Of a DNA stretch of 22,950 nt, positions 8,617-20,080 are shown one piece after another. Source of the DNA: Elysia marginata (Eukaryota > Mollusca > Gastropoda > Plakobranchidae); NCBI GenBank assembly GCA_019649035.1, contig BMAT01012843.1, positions 40,793 to 63,742 on the forward strand, read 5' to 3'. Both the position numbers and the translations under genes were made by a program. Within the stretch, counting starts at the first letter, position 1. The number at the start of each line of letters is the position of its first letter. A model generated the notes under the pieces. It was not told where the DNA came from and did not search any database. It saw nothing but the letters and a program-made list of their open reading frames with translations.

Positions 8617-8662
8617 TAGATGTAAAATCTAGTTGAGAGTCATAAAATTTGACTCACATCTA
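8617..8662 (+). other. Stem-loop in the APC 3' UTR
   Basis: The outer arms TAGATGT (8617-8623) and ACATCTA (8656-8662) are perfect 7-bp complements. Inside them GAGTCA (8637-8642) pairs with TGACTC (8650-8655) around a 7-nt loop. The left side has a 13-nt bulge. The pairing is seen directly; any function is unknown. Confidence 0.45.
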
Positions 8663-9052
8663 GAAAAAAATTTATATAGTTTAGATTTAGTGCTAGATAG
8701 AGAAGATAACTTTATCTAGCGTCTGTATTAGGCCTAGATCTGGCTTTGGTTTGGGGGGTTATTTTTCTGCCATTTTATGCTCTGCGTGTTTCGTTCTCTT
8801 CTTTTTTAGCCTTAGGGCCTAGTCTCTTTGTGTCAAAAAATGTGAAGCTCACACAGCCTGTCTTATATTAATACTATAGTGAAAAAGATTACAAATGCAC
8901 ATGATCCTAGCAGTATTTAGAATATACCAACCCAATCAGAACACAGCACACCATGGAATGTGTGTCTCAATTTGTATTTTTGTAAGGTGTTTTGTGGTAT
9001 AAAGTAATGAAGGTTCTTACTCCTCAGTCAAAAACCCATCCTCGCCAATGGC

Positions 9053-9074
9053 CCTCTCTCTCTCTCTTTCTCTC
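9053..9074. repeat. CT microsatellite
   Basis: A run of ct units with one imperfection (ctctctttctctc) in the predicted APC 3' UTR. Confidence 0.8.
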
Positions 9075-9571
9075 ATTTTGTCTCTCTTCCCTCGACCCCT
9101 TTTGCTTTATTTGATTAATGCATTTTTCTTTCATTTTACCAATACCTTGATTTATGTAAAAACTGTAAAATGATAACTAAAAATTAAATGAATATTTTAT
9201 TATATATGTACCTTCCACTTCCTCTGCAATTTGAATTCTTCAATCAATGACATTTGATAAATTTTATACTGGAAACTTGAAGAATTTTCCTTTTACTCTT
9301 TGGTATTCTACATGTTTAGAAGTCTGTAACATATCTGTTATTGTTTGTCTTTCTTCTAAAGAGTTATATAAAAGCGTGTCATCTGTACAGTTAAGTGAAG
9401 AATTGCGTGACGAGCTGTAGGCTTGAAAACAAATATTTGTAAGTTGTTTTGTAGGCACAAATCACCCAATATCTTAGTATATATATGTAATTTCATGTAA
9501 GATGTAATAATATCAAATTTTGTAGTTTGTTTTTGCCATTTTTCTCATCTTTTTAAAAATGGCCTGTCATG

Positions 9572-9572
<1 letters not shown>

Positions 9573-9640
<68 letters not shown>

Positions 9641-9659
9641 TTTTTTTTTTTTTTTTTTT
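9573..9659. repeat. Long poly(T) tract, T66-A-T20
   Basis: There are 66 uninterrupted T (9573-9638), one A (9639), then 20 T (9640-9659), followed by further T-rich sequence to about 9775. It is either a slipped homopolymer or the poly(A) end of a retroelement inserted in the minus direction, but I see no recognisable element body next to it. Length is probably unreliable in the assembly. Confidence 0.9.
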
Positions 9660-9954
9660 AATAATGTTCCATGTTCAATATTTGTCTTTTTACTTTCTAA
9701 TTTTTGGCATCTGTCTTTCATTCACCTTTTTTTTCCAGTTTCATTTTCAATCTTGTTTTCGTTTTTTTTTTCCTTTTGATTTTCATGTTATTTGCTGCTG
9801 ATCATTCAAAGATTTTAATTAGTATTTTTTTTCTTAAATGTTGTTACTGGGGTGTGTAGTTCTGCCTAGATTTTCTTATCGACCTGATGTTATTTTTTCT
9901 CCATGTGTGTGTAATTTTTTAAAAGTAATAATGTGTACTTTTCCAAGTTCTAGT

Positions 9955-10111
9955 TACAGTGGAGTCTATATATATATAAAACGCAATCTGTTCAAGGATC
10001 CCAACTAGTATTTTGTTCCTCTGTCAAACTATCCTTAACAACTCGAAGTTATGATAGTTCAAACTAAATTTGCTGTTCCCAAAGACTTTGACTTAAGTAG
10101 ACTGCACTGTA
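9955..10111. mobile_element. MITE-like element with 14-bp terminal inverted repeats
   Basis: The ends tacagtggagtcta (9955-9968) and tagactgcactgta (10098-10111) are inverted repeats matching at 13 of 14 positions, enclosing a 157-bp AT-rich body with no coding capacity. Termini of the form TA-CAGTGG fit Tc1/mariner/pogo-type elements, which insert at TA and have CAGTG-type ends. This is a non-autonomous copy inside the predicted APC 3' UTR. Confidence 0.65.
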
Positions 10112-10574
10112 TATTAAAATGGTTGCTATTTATGTCTATTGAAAATGAATCAAAATATTTTCTGTGGATGTCATCTCTGCTCAAAACTTCATACAGTTGA
10201 GTTCACACAACTCTATTCCAGATTATTTGCGGATATATTTCTTTAATTCAGACTACATTCAGATTGTAACCGGTTTTATTTTCCTTTTTTGTAACGTCAA
10301 CAGATGATTAAATTTAAAAAAAAATTAATTTGAAATTGAATTTAAATTTTGTTGTCACGGGGTGAAAATTATATGCAAATTGAACTGTATAATATATCGG
10401 CCTGTTGACCAGCAATGGATATGAGTTGCTTTGCTTGCTTAAGATTTATGAGAATTATTGTAAAATTTTTGCAGCGGGAAAACTGATATGACAGTCCACA
10501 AGCATTAAGGACAAGACATTCTAAATTGAGTTGTTTTTTTTTAAAGTTAGCATATACACACATGTATGCTTTAA

Positions 10575-11040
10575 ATGATTGATAGTGGGATTAAGGGCAG
10601 ACCTTTACAAGGCAGTCTAGAATGTTGGTTGACATGTGAGATTATAAGTGCTCAGGTAATTGCTTTTCATTTAGACGGCCCCAGAGCAAGGCATTATAAA
10701 TCCCTTGTGTCTCCTGAATCTTTCGGCGGCTCCAGGAGCACTAGCTTAGCTCGTCCTCAAAACCATTTCAGTCTCTGTGTTTCTGCCTCTCTCCCAAGCT
10801 TTGTGCTGCTCATCGCTGTTCTATGAATAGCCCGCTTCATTCATTTTTTTACGTCTTCCCTGGGCTCTTTGCCTGAAGGCTCCACAAGTCCTAACAAGGG
10901 CTTGAACTTAGCTGATTTCTCAATGATCAAAAGGGCTGGTGAAAACGGAGGAAATTCCCTTGACTTTTTCAAGTTTTTCTGCTTATAAATATCAACTTCC
11001 CCCCTTCTTTTTGAAACGATTGCCACCAGTTTTGTCTAAA
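10575..11040. other. Less AT-rich block in the APC 3' UTR
   Basis: This stretch is visibly richer in C and G than its flanks and contains a possible stem (CTCCTG near 10710 with CAGGAG near 10735). An 83-codon frame spans 10575-10826, but it has no recognisable domain. It could be an old transposon piece, a conserved regulatory UTR block or an unrecognised exon; nothing in the sequence decides. Confidence 0.3.
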
Positions 11041-11663
11041 TTTTTTTTGAATACTGCTGTCGCAAAGCATTTCTTGGTGTGATTTTTTTATCACTGTATA
11101 TTCAAATATCTGATTTGCTTCCTATTTGCTTTGCTAAGAATTGTCAACAATGTGAAATACCAGATAAGATTATAGATCTATGTTTAAAACAGCTGATAGC
11201 ATTTGATTTATAGTTGTGACTGATATGCGCTATAAAAAATATTTTGATTTCAATGTTTATGTTTTATATTAAGTAGCCTTTTGTCTTTAATGTTATCTAT
11301 CAAAAGTCTATGTACTTATATTCATAATAGTGTGTTTGTTGGTTGTAATATTCCATCAAAACTTTAATAGGTTGATCAAGGCATTTATTTTAATGTGTTG
11401 TGTTTAGATCACTTGCCCTGCCAATTTTTACAAGACTGTATTTAAAATATTGCTGTATGTTTCAGATGCCACTTACAATATGTTTACAACTTAATTAAAT
11501 TTTCTTTTAACCTTAAAATGGGGGTGGATTATTTTCGCGCCCCTGCCCAGGCTTCCCAAACAGGCTATAATTATAAATGAAGCGTTGACTTGAGCTCATG
11601 ATTCTGCCGTTTGTGATTGCTGACTGTATTTATAACAGTATTTTAAAAAATGAAGGAAAAACT

Positions 11664-11732
11664 ACAGTGGACCATAGATCCAACGAACTTTGCAGGAAAT
11701 CATAAAGAGTTTGTAGAAGGAAAGGTCCACTC
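11664..11732. mobile_element. Short palindromic element, possible pogo/Tigger-type MITE remnant
   Basis: acagtggacc at the left and ggtccact at the right are inverted. Inner arms (acgaacttt / aaagagtttgt) are roughly complementary, making a ~68-bp imperfect palindrome. The CAGTGG start resembles the element at 9955. It may be a deletion derivative or a chance palindrome. Confidence 0.4.
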
Positions 11733-11816
11733 AAAGCAAACCAAAGAAGAAAGTTCTGCACTATCTATCAACCTTGAAACATTATCTAAAATTAGAAAGA
11801 ATAGAAAATACACACT

Positions 11817-11996
11817 AGGTTATGACCATATAGCCTGACAGTAGTCTATGACCTTGTATGAAGCATTTCAGTAGGTTATGACCATGTAGCACGGCAGTAG
11901 GTTATGACCATGTAGCACATCAGTAGGTTATGACCATGTAGCCTGACAGTACTCTGTGACCTTGTATGACATAGTGTTACAGTAGGTTATGACAGT
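11817..11996. repeat. Minisatellite with two alternating unit types (26 bp and 30-33 bp)
   Basis: Type A units (26 bp, aggttatgaccatgtagc + variable + cagt) begin near 11817, 11873, 11899, 11925 and, cut short, near 11982. Type B units (about 30-33 bp, a-tct-tgaccttgtatga...cagt) begin near 11843 and 11951. The order is A-B-A-A-A-B-A. All units end in cagt and share tatgacc/tgtgacc, so B is a diverged, expanded form of A. Confidence 0.8.
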
Positions 11997-12094
11997 GTTG
12001 GTTACTATAACTTTGAATGTGTTTAGATGTCACGAAATGTTTCTGAATTTTCCATTACCAAATTATGAAGTTGTTTGTCATATTTGTCGGTTAA

Positions 12095-12270
12095 CAGGTT
12101 TGCATTTATGTGAAGATCCTCGGTTAAACAGCCTGTTGTCAGTAGTGTTAGTTAAAATGGTTTCCGTTTATAAACAGCTTATCACAAGATGGTCAAACAG
12201 GTTTGCATTTATGAGGACGCCTTCAATAAACAGCCTATCGTTCAGCAGGCTTGCATTTTTATGAGGGGGG
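12095..12270. repeat. Degenerate ~48-55-bp tandem repeat
   Basis: caggtttgcatttatg starts units at 12095 and 12198, and a variant caggcttgcatttttatg starts at 12246. Between the first two lies a more diverged unit sharing the (t/a)taaacagc(c/t)tatc block. The spacing is 48 bp for the clearest pair. An AATAAA at 12225-12230 lies inside a unit and is probably a by-product of the repeat. Confidence 0.65.
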
Positions 12271-13023
12271 TTTATAATCCGAAAGTGACATAGAGAAACT
12301 TCTCCCACATATATGTAGACAGTGTATAAACAATCACTCATTTCACAAAGTCTTCTTGTATTTGTAAACCTTTGTTTACAAGTAGATACAGATTTAAGCT
12401 GAATCCATGTACAGCATATGTTTTACCTGAACAATCAAAAAGAACTAAGCATGATTCTGAATTAGTGAAAAGTCATCAATTTTATAACATTCAAGCTCAT
12501 TGTTTTGTTTTCAAGATCTATCAAATGAAATTTATCAATTCATGCAGGTTTTTGCTTTAAACATTATTTTTTTTTTGTTGAAAACTTTTTACAAAATTGC
12601 CGGTTGTGAGTGAATTTATTTTTTAACTTTTTTGTTAACAAATTGGATTTTTTAAATTATTATTATTAGTGTTGTTGGGTACTGGTACCTCAATTAAGTC
12701 ACACCGATTACATCATATTTAGTTGGCCGACTTGGATAATGCTGTAACCTGTAACCATGTCTACACAACTTCCAACGTCAAGGTTGTTGGTATCACGATG
12801 AACATGTCTCTTTTATTATAAATAACCAGAAGTTTTCATGTTACTTGCAAATGAAAATTAATGATACTTTTTTAATTTGGAAGTCCTAGAAACCTTTTAA
12901 ATAAGTGTGGGTTTTTTTTGTTGCGGTCCACAAGTATGAATGAGTTGCAAGGCTGTTTAATTAAGTATTGTATGTCGACAAATATCACCCAAGTCTAAAC
13001 ACATATCCCAGCCCAGCCTATCT

Positions 13024-13303
13024 CCAGCACTGCCATAATAATAGGGGTTCTGCTGAGACTGTCAAAAAATCAATGAAACTTGCTGAAGTCGATTTTCAGT
13101 TAACTTGATTCTTTTTTTTTTTTATGTGTGTATTTGTTCCATGTGGGCAATTATAATTTATATACAATGTATTACGATACTTGAACAGAACATCTTGATT
13201 AGTCGTCTACGTCTATGTTACTGGTTAAGTCCCTAGAAATCAAGTTAACCTAAGTTGACTGTAGTAGCCCAGCACTGCCATGACAGGAGTTCTACCCGAG
13301 ACA
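13024..13303. repeat. Nested direct and inverted repeats
   Basis: A 13-bp direct repeat (ccagcactgccat) occurs at 13024-13036 and 13269-13281, each followed by a related agg(g/a)gttct...gagac block. Between the copies lies a perfect 12-bp inverted repeat: gttaacttgatt at 13099-13110 and aatcaagttaac at 13238-13249. The arrangement could be a small transposon with a duplicated flank. Confidence 0.5.
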
Positions 13304-13644
13304 GAGAGAAAAAAAGGGTTTTCTGCCAGCAGTCATTAACGCAGCCTGTAATTATAATTAGCTGATCATTATCATATCATCTATAACAAATCACAGTTTT
13401 TCATCAAAGTAAAAACCAAAAGTAGACCTATAAGACAGCCTGGCTTTCTGTGACTCGATTGAGTTCCAAACTGATTATTATTTTTGTTGTTGTACTGTAG
13501 ATATCTTTGTATGTATGTTCTTCATGTTGATTGAGGTTCTTTTATTTTGCCCCTTGATTTCTGATAAACCGCCGTATTGTACACATTGTATTTCTAGACT
13601 GCTTTATTATTATAAACGATTTATCTTGATGTATGCAAATGAGA

Positions 13645-13650
13645 AATAAA
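13645..13650 (+). terminator. APC: Poly(A) signal AATAAA, predicted end of APC transcript
   Basis: AATAAA is followed by acttta...tgactgtgtctgcttcag and a G/T-rich stretch (ggtgttttatttttgtgtgttg) at about 13709-13730. Several TGTA motifs precede it (near 13574-13590). This combination of upstream TGTA, hexamer and downstream GU-rich sequence is what a strong cleavage site looks like. A 13-bp palindrome, gcttcagtgaagc, lies at 13670-13682. Confidence 0.65.
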
Positions 13651-13670
13651 ACTTTACTTGACTGTGTCTG

Positions 13671-14600
13671 CTTCAGTGAAGCGGAAAACATTGAAACACA
13701 AATCTCCTGGTGTTTTATTTTTGTGTGTTGCCGACGTATGTGTTTAGATCCAGGCTATCTGGATTGGATATCTAAATGTCTCGCATTCTGTCCAAATGAG
13801 TCGTAATTCAAAAGGCTTGGTTTGGAGATATACGCTTTTACAGTTAAGTGTGTGTTCAGAAGTCAAATTTTTAAAAATTTAGATATTGACCCTAAAACCA
13901 TTTCTAAACAGGTTTCAAACCTAATTAATGTTTAAATTTCATTTATTAGGAGTTAAATTTTTAATTGGTATGGTTACTAAAGCCTCAATACTTTTATAAT
14001 TCTTTAAACTTTAAATGCTGTTTTCTCCTCTTTTTGAAATTTCACAAGTTCTAACCTTGCCAACTTCAAATGGCTATAACTTCATACAGAAACGTGATAA
14101 AGCTTTTCTGTTTGTTGTACTCGAAAGCAGAGAGAATAAGCTTTTTCTGTGATACCAATATCTGACTACCTTCCAATTTTGACTTAAAGACTCATTTGGA
14201 CTGGTTGCAAGACAAATTGCCAAAAGTAAATACACATCTCAGCGTTTTCTTTCAGTCTAGGCCAGCCTTCTATAGAAAGAGTACTTTTAAGTTGTAATTT
14301 GATCCAACATTTACACAAAGAGTTCATTTATAATCATATGGATTATAATAGTTTGAGTCGATCTGGAGATGCTCTGACTACTAGGCCATCCAGCGGGAAT
14401 ATAAACAAATTTATCATTTTGATACATCTCAATTTTTTTGTGTATGAAAAAATATGCCGAAAAAAGTGTTTCAGGAATTACTTATTACTTGTACATGTAT
14501 AACATAATTATGTGGTCTTTCAAACTCTCTGCATCGTCCCATTTTCATTCAAGGTAGCAATGTATATGTATTATATATATCAAAAGTTAACAAAGTAAAA
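13671..14600. other. Region between the two predicted transcript ends
   Basis: This is AT-rich, with no open frame of note and no conserved coding. It contains a tRNA-like SINE fragment (14345-14395) and otherwise nothing I can identify. If the poly(A) calls at 13645 (+) and 14618 (-) are right, this is the whole intergenic gap between APC and TEX9. Confidence 0.5.
14345..14395 (-). mobile_element. tRNA-derived SINE fragment (5' part)
   Basis: On the minus strand the sequence reads TGGATGGCCTAGTAGTCAGA followed by GCATCTCCAGATCGACTC. The TGGCCTAGTAG segment fits a Pol III A box, as at the start of tRNA-derived SINEs. No B box follows, so it is a truncated copy or a chance match. Confidence 0.4.
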
Positions 14601-15473
14601 AATGCATCCGAAACAATTTTATTCATAAAAAAAAATTGGGGACATTTTTTCAAATATAAAACAAACAACTGTAAAAAAATTCTCAAAAATTGCTGTGAAC
14701 AAGATTTGCACCCACCATGGAATAGGTATGAAATGGAATCTTTACGTTGACTTCAAACCAGAGATGATATAACGATATAAAAAATATACAAAGGATGGGG
14801 AAACCCAATGAAAATGCCAAAAGAGGTTAAAACTTACGCAAAGTTTTCCTTCACTAACCAGTGAAGTTCACCTCTTTATTCTATTTAACTTATCCATAGG
14901 TTAGGGGTAAAAATGTTAAGGCCATTGGTTGTTTTTCTTTAATCAAAAATATTCAAAACTGGAATTTCTCTGACAGCTTTTCAGTATTCCTTAAAAATTC
15001 ATTTATACAGAAGAACATTCTTCGTTTTTTGCAAAAAAAAAAAAAATTTAACTCCACTCACTAGGTAATTTCTGAACCCAACAATAAAAAAAACAAAGGT
15101 AAATTTATTACACCTCTAATCGAAATAGCAGAAAAAAGAGACTGGTTTGTGAAAATACCTTAAAAAATGTTTCTACTTGATTTGAAAAACATACCTGAAT
15201 GACAAAAATTCCACTGGTTTTGACCATTGGCCTAAGACTGGCAATTTACTATGCACTGTAAGAGTGGAGGGATTAAATCACTCCTACTGTACATACAGGT
15301 ATAAAAGAGGTTTATCACGCAAATAATTTGATGTGGGATTTCTCCCTATATAAAGTATGGGGGTACACAAGTTAACCCCCCCCTCCCTCCCCATGTATGG
15401 ATAAGATAGTAAATAAACGATGTACGGATGGATAGGGTTAATCGCTGCAATTGAAAATAATGATAAAATATAT
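14595..15473 (-). other. TEX9: TEX9 3' untranslated region (predicted)
   Basis: AT-rich sequence downstream (minus strand) of the TEX9 stop. AATAAA hexamers on the minus strand lie at 15109-15104, 14880-14875 and 14623-14618. The last would give a UTR of roughly 0.9 kb. I see no coding or structured element; a C-run sits near 15377-15391. Confidence 0.5.
14618..14623 (-). terminator. TEX9: Candidate TEX9 poly(A) signal (AATAAA on minus strand)
   Basis: The minus strand reads ATGAATAAAATTG. It is the most distal of three hexamers after the TEX9 stop; 14880-14875 and 15109-15104 are alternatives. The choice cannot be settled without transcript data. Confidence 0.4.
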
Positions 15474-15590
<117 letters not shown>

Positions 15591-16175
15591 TCATCAGTTT
15601 TAGAATTGTTGACAGATTTGACCATAACAGGTAATTACATTTTATTTTTGCATGAATGTTCAGTCTAGTTTAAACATTTGGCATCTCAAGGGAATAAATT
15701 TTAAATTCGAAAATATTCAAAACTTGATCAATCATTATACTCGACAAAAAAAAAAAAGAATAAAATTGGTAATCTGAATGTTTAGTTAACATTTAGCAAA
15801 TATTTCCGTTATCCAGGTTACAATCATATACATTCGACTCTACATTGTATTTTTCCATCCTGCAAAAGTTGACTGCCACTGTAGCCTAAAGAATCCCTGA
15901 ACAATCACACAGAGCTTCACATATCCACACGACCCTTTAATATTACTTGTTGTTTTATCCTCCTACTTATATGAAACAAAGAGGGAGACAGAACAAGATA
16001 ACTAATGCAAAGTGCTAAGAGTATGTAATTGCATTAGGCGCCATATAAAAATACTGTTTATTTTACTGTAGAACAAGATAGTAGCGAGGGGGTGTCAGAC
16101 AAACAGAAACAAAGACTAAAACAGGGTCACACACAATACATATGTATATCAATTATCAATGGTGTTTACAGTCTA

Positions 16176-16343
<168 letters not shown>

Positions 16344-17723
16344 TTAAGTTTTGAGTTTATTTCTGACTCATATAGATAAAACAATTGCTCTAATAAAGAA
16401 CATTTCTACTGGTTTTGTTCATAGACAACAGTATATATACAACAATTTATTTAGCTCTTCTCGACCATAAGAACGCTGTCAGCGTCACTAACTCTATCTG
16501 TTTATACCACAAAGATGCTCACAGCCTTTGCCAAAGGTTGGTACATCTATTGGTTCCTCCTCAACCGCAACAAAGCAAACAGTGTACAAACTGTGACTAA
16601 CACAGTAAGTTTCCTCACAGCTTATGCAGAAAGATAGGTGATGCTGAGAGCTTTCTTATAGTAACAAAAAAAATTGAGAGTAGATAACTTTGATGAAACA
16701 TGTGAAAAAGTAATTCGGGCACAGAGCGTAAAAAAAATTCCGACCACAAAGAGTTAAAGGTTTTTTGTTTCACTGTAAGAGTTGAATCCATGGTCTGTCA
16801 AACAGTTTTTATAAAGAACTGTATTTTAACTCAACCTAGAATGTAACTAAGCATATCCATTGGTTGTGTCATCTCTTTGGCAAATTATCCAGACAGAGAT
16901 ATATCTCAACAGCTATAGTGGAACCTGACTATAACAGGATTTTTTTTGCAACATGTGAAATAACCAATCTGTAAGAAAGCCCTGTTGTGGGGATGCATAG
17001 AACAAAACTATAATAAGCATATCAATTTACCTCCCTTTGATAACTGTTCCTCTGACTCAGCCTGAGTGGAATAAACGACTTCCTTGCACACACAAACGAT
17101 AAACAGTTCCTTATTTTGTAATAGATGGTATGAGAAGTCTAAATCTAAGTTCTAATGAATAGTAGTTTTACACCCTCAAATCTCCCTTCCCCCTTCCGCC
17201 TGAAAAATAAAGATGAAACAACACAACCAATACTATGTTTGTGCAAAATTAACACTAATAATAGCTCATGATTTCTATGACTAACAGTAACAACAAACCC
17301 ATTGGCGTAGCTTGTGTATTAAATAACATGATAAAGGACACCACATAAGGTGGTTTACATGCATATTATCATGTCTAGGCTTAGATCCCAACCTTATGAA
17401 TGTATCAACTTTTTTTTAACAAATCTCTGTGTGGCATTGGCTTAGAACTTAGCAAAAACCAATGAGCTATCAGACAGCCGGTGTTCTTCTGTCCCCTTTT
17501 GTAATGCCAGAAGGCCAGACTAGATCTAGTAAGATAATTCATCGGGAGCTAGATAGCAGAAAGTCTTCAGAGAAGAAACCCACCTCATAGCAAGTGTTTT
17601 GGCCCTACACTTCTGACACTCTAAGGGGGCCGGGCCACATCGGGGTCATGACTGCAGATGCCTCCCTGCTACCTTTTTTTTGGCCTTAAAAATTGTGGCG
17701 ACATGGTATAAGCTATGTTTCTC

Positions 17724-17780
17724 TAAGTGGCAAGGTGGTGGGTGCTGAAGCATCTATAAGTTGAAGGTTCAATCACACTA
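17724..17780 (+). mobile_element. tRNA-derived SINE remnant (+ orientation)
   Basis: A-box-like agtggcaaggtggtgggtgc (17726-17745) is followed about 20 bp later by B-box-like aaggttcaatcac (17765-17777). The spacing and order fit a Pol III split promoter of a tRNA-type SINE. The tail merges into T-rich sequence. Confidence 0.45.
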
Positions 17781-17881
17781 AAGGCAGAAATTTCCGGCAA
17801 TTCCTTTCATAAGCCTACTTCTCTCCACTGCTAGTTTCATACCTTTATAGTATTTCAACCTTTTTTTTGCCTGCCTGCTTC

Positions 17882-17949
17882 GGCATTCGAACCTGGATGT
17901 ACCGATTACAAGTCCGGTGTTATGTCACATCAGCCAACTGAGCTCCCTG
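17882..17949 (-). mobile_element. tRNA-derived SINE remnant, tRNA-Thr-like head
   Basis: On the minus strand: A box GAGCTCAGTTGGCTG (about 17945-17931), an anticodon-like arm ACCGG-ACTTGTAA-TCGGT with TGT in the loop, and B box GGTTCGAATGC (17893-17883). A run of eight A follows shortly after the tRNA-like part. The anticodon loop has eight rather than seven bases and no acceptor stem closes, so this is a SINE or tRNA pseudogene and not a working tRNA gene. Confidence 0.6.
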
Positions 17950-18309
17950 GGATTAGAGTATTTTTACTCCTTATGAAGCAACTGCTCATTTCTCGTAAAC
18001 GATCATACAAGAGATCATCATCTCTAGATTTAGCTCTGTAGGATCTGGACGCCAAGCCTAATTATCAGTTCTAAAAGCAAGACCAAAGGTGTTCTCTTTA
18101 AAACTTACTTTGCTGACAAACCTATGACACCATTGTAGGCAAGTTTTTCTTGGAGGATATCTTGCTGTAGGCCAAGAATATAACAACTATCTATCATTAT
18201 AGATAAAAAAGGAATGACATCTTGTTCCTGCTAAGTCTAATGTGTTAAAGGGTGAGCTTTACTGTACACATCTATCAAGACAGAGCCGAGCTGTTGTCAA
18301 CAGTTGTTA

Positions 18310-19613
<1,304 letters not shown>

Positions 19614-19870
19614 TTTAGTGGCAGCCGACAGCTGGTTTTCCAGACTGGAACATTTATCTCTGGCATCCTCCGCCACTTTGCGATGCTTCTCTGCCTGTGT
19701 CTGTTGTGAGGTCACTGAACGCTGGAGTCGAACCTTCTCCTCTTCCAGTTCTTTGATACGTGCGTTCGCAGCACGCACTGACTCGTCTCGCTGGTGCGTC
19801 TGATGTGCCAATTTGTCCATTTCCTCCTGCATGACACGCAACTTGGCCTTCAGGAAGCGAATTGTGGCCT
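19614..19870 (-). CDS. TEX9: TEX9 internal coding exon (IRFLKAKL coiled-coil block)
   Basis: The minus strand has accaatcag|AGGCCACAATTCGC (AG at 19872-19871) and the donor ACTAAA|GTGAGT (GT at 19613-19612). The 257 bp start with two bases that complete a Glu codon split over the intron, then 85 codons. The product begins ATIRFLKAKLRVMQEEMDKL, close to human AQIRFLKAKLHVMQEELD, and is a continuous charged coiled coil ending CSSLENQLSAATK. A frame running back into the intron (an apparent Met near 19922) is not coding, because homology starts only at SEATIRF. Confidence 0.95.
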
Positions 19871-20080
19871 CTGATTGGTTAATAATGGAAAAGATGATAT
19901 TGGGGTGGTAATAATGATACAATAACAGAGCATATTATAAAAAAATTTATCCTTATCATAAAAAATTGAAAGGTTATAAAGTTTGTTGCATAAGTGCATA
20001 AGTAGACGTTTCTGAATAATTTTTTTTGTTCATCCCCAAGAGATTCAAACTATAAGGCCCCCATAACGCCACAAACTAAC

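Larger units (their letters stand above)
7783..13670 (+). other. APC: APC 3' untranslated region (predicted)
   Basis: This is AT-rich sequence from the APC stop to the first well-placed poly(A) signal (13645-13650). No conserved reading frame is visible. It holds a hairpin (8617-8662), a CT microsatellite (9053-9074), a T66-A-T20 tract (9573-9659), a MITE-like element (9955-10111), a less AT-rich stretch (10575-11040), a 68-bp palindromic element (11664-11732), two minisatellites (11817-11996, 12095-12270) and a mixed repeat (13024-13303). ATTAAA variants at 9183, 10113 and 10307 and an AATAAA at 12225 could give shorter transcripts. The true 3' end is inferred. Confidence 0.6.

Noticed and set aside
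9559..9801. 80-codon frame made almost only of Phe
   Set aside because: It is a direct translation of the poly(T) tract, not a gene.
10575..10826. 83-codon open frame in the APC 3' UTR
   Set aside because: No recognisable domain, no splice or promoter context, and a length expected by chance in a less AT-rich stretch. It is kept only as a composition note.
12225..12230. AATAAA as the APC transcript end
   Set aside because: It falls inside a tandem repeat unit (caataaacagcc) and lacks a clear GU-rich downstream element. The 13645 site is better formed, although a minor use cannot be excluded.
17882..17949. Functional tRNA-Thr gene on the minus strand
   Set aside because: A and B boxes are present, but the anticodon loop has eight bases and I cannot form an acceptor stem; it fits a SINE head.
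19871..19922. TEX9 exon extended upstream to an apparent Met near 19922
   Set aside because: The translated intron sequence (YHPNIIFSIINQ) has no match to TEX9. A split Glu codon from the exon ending at 20081 restores the family motif.
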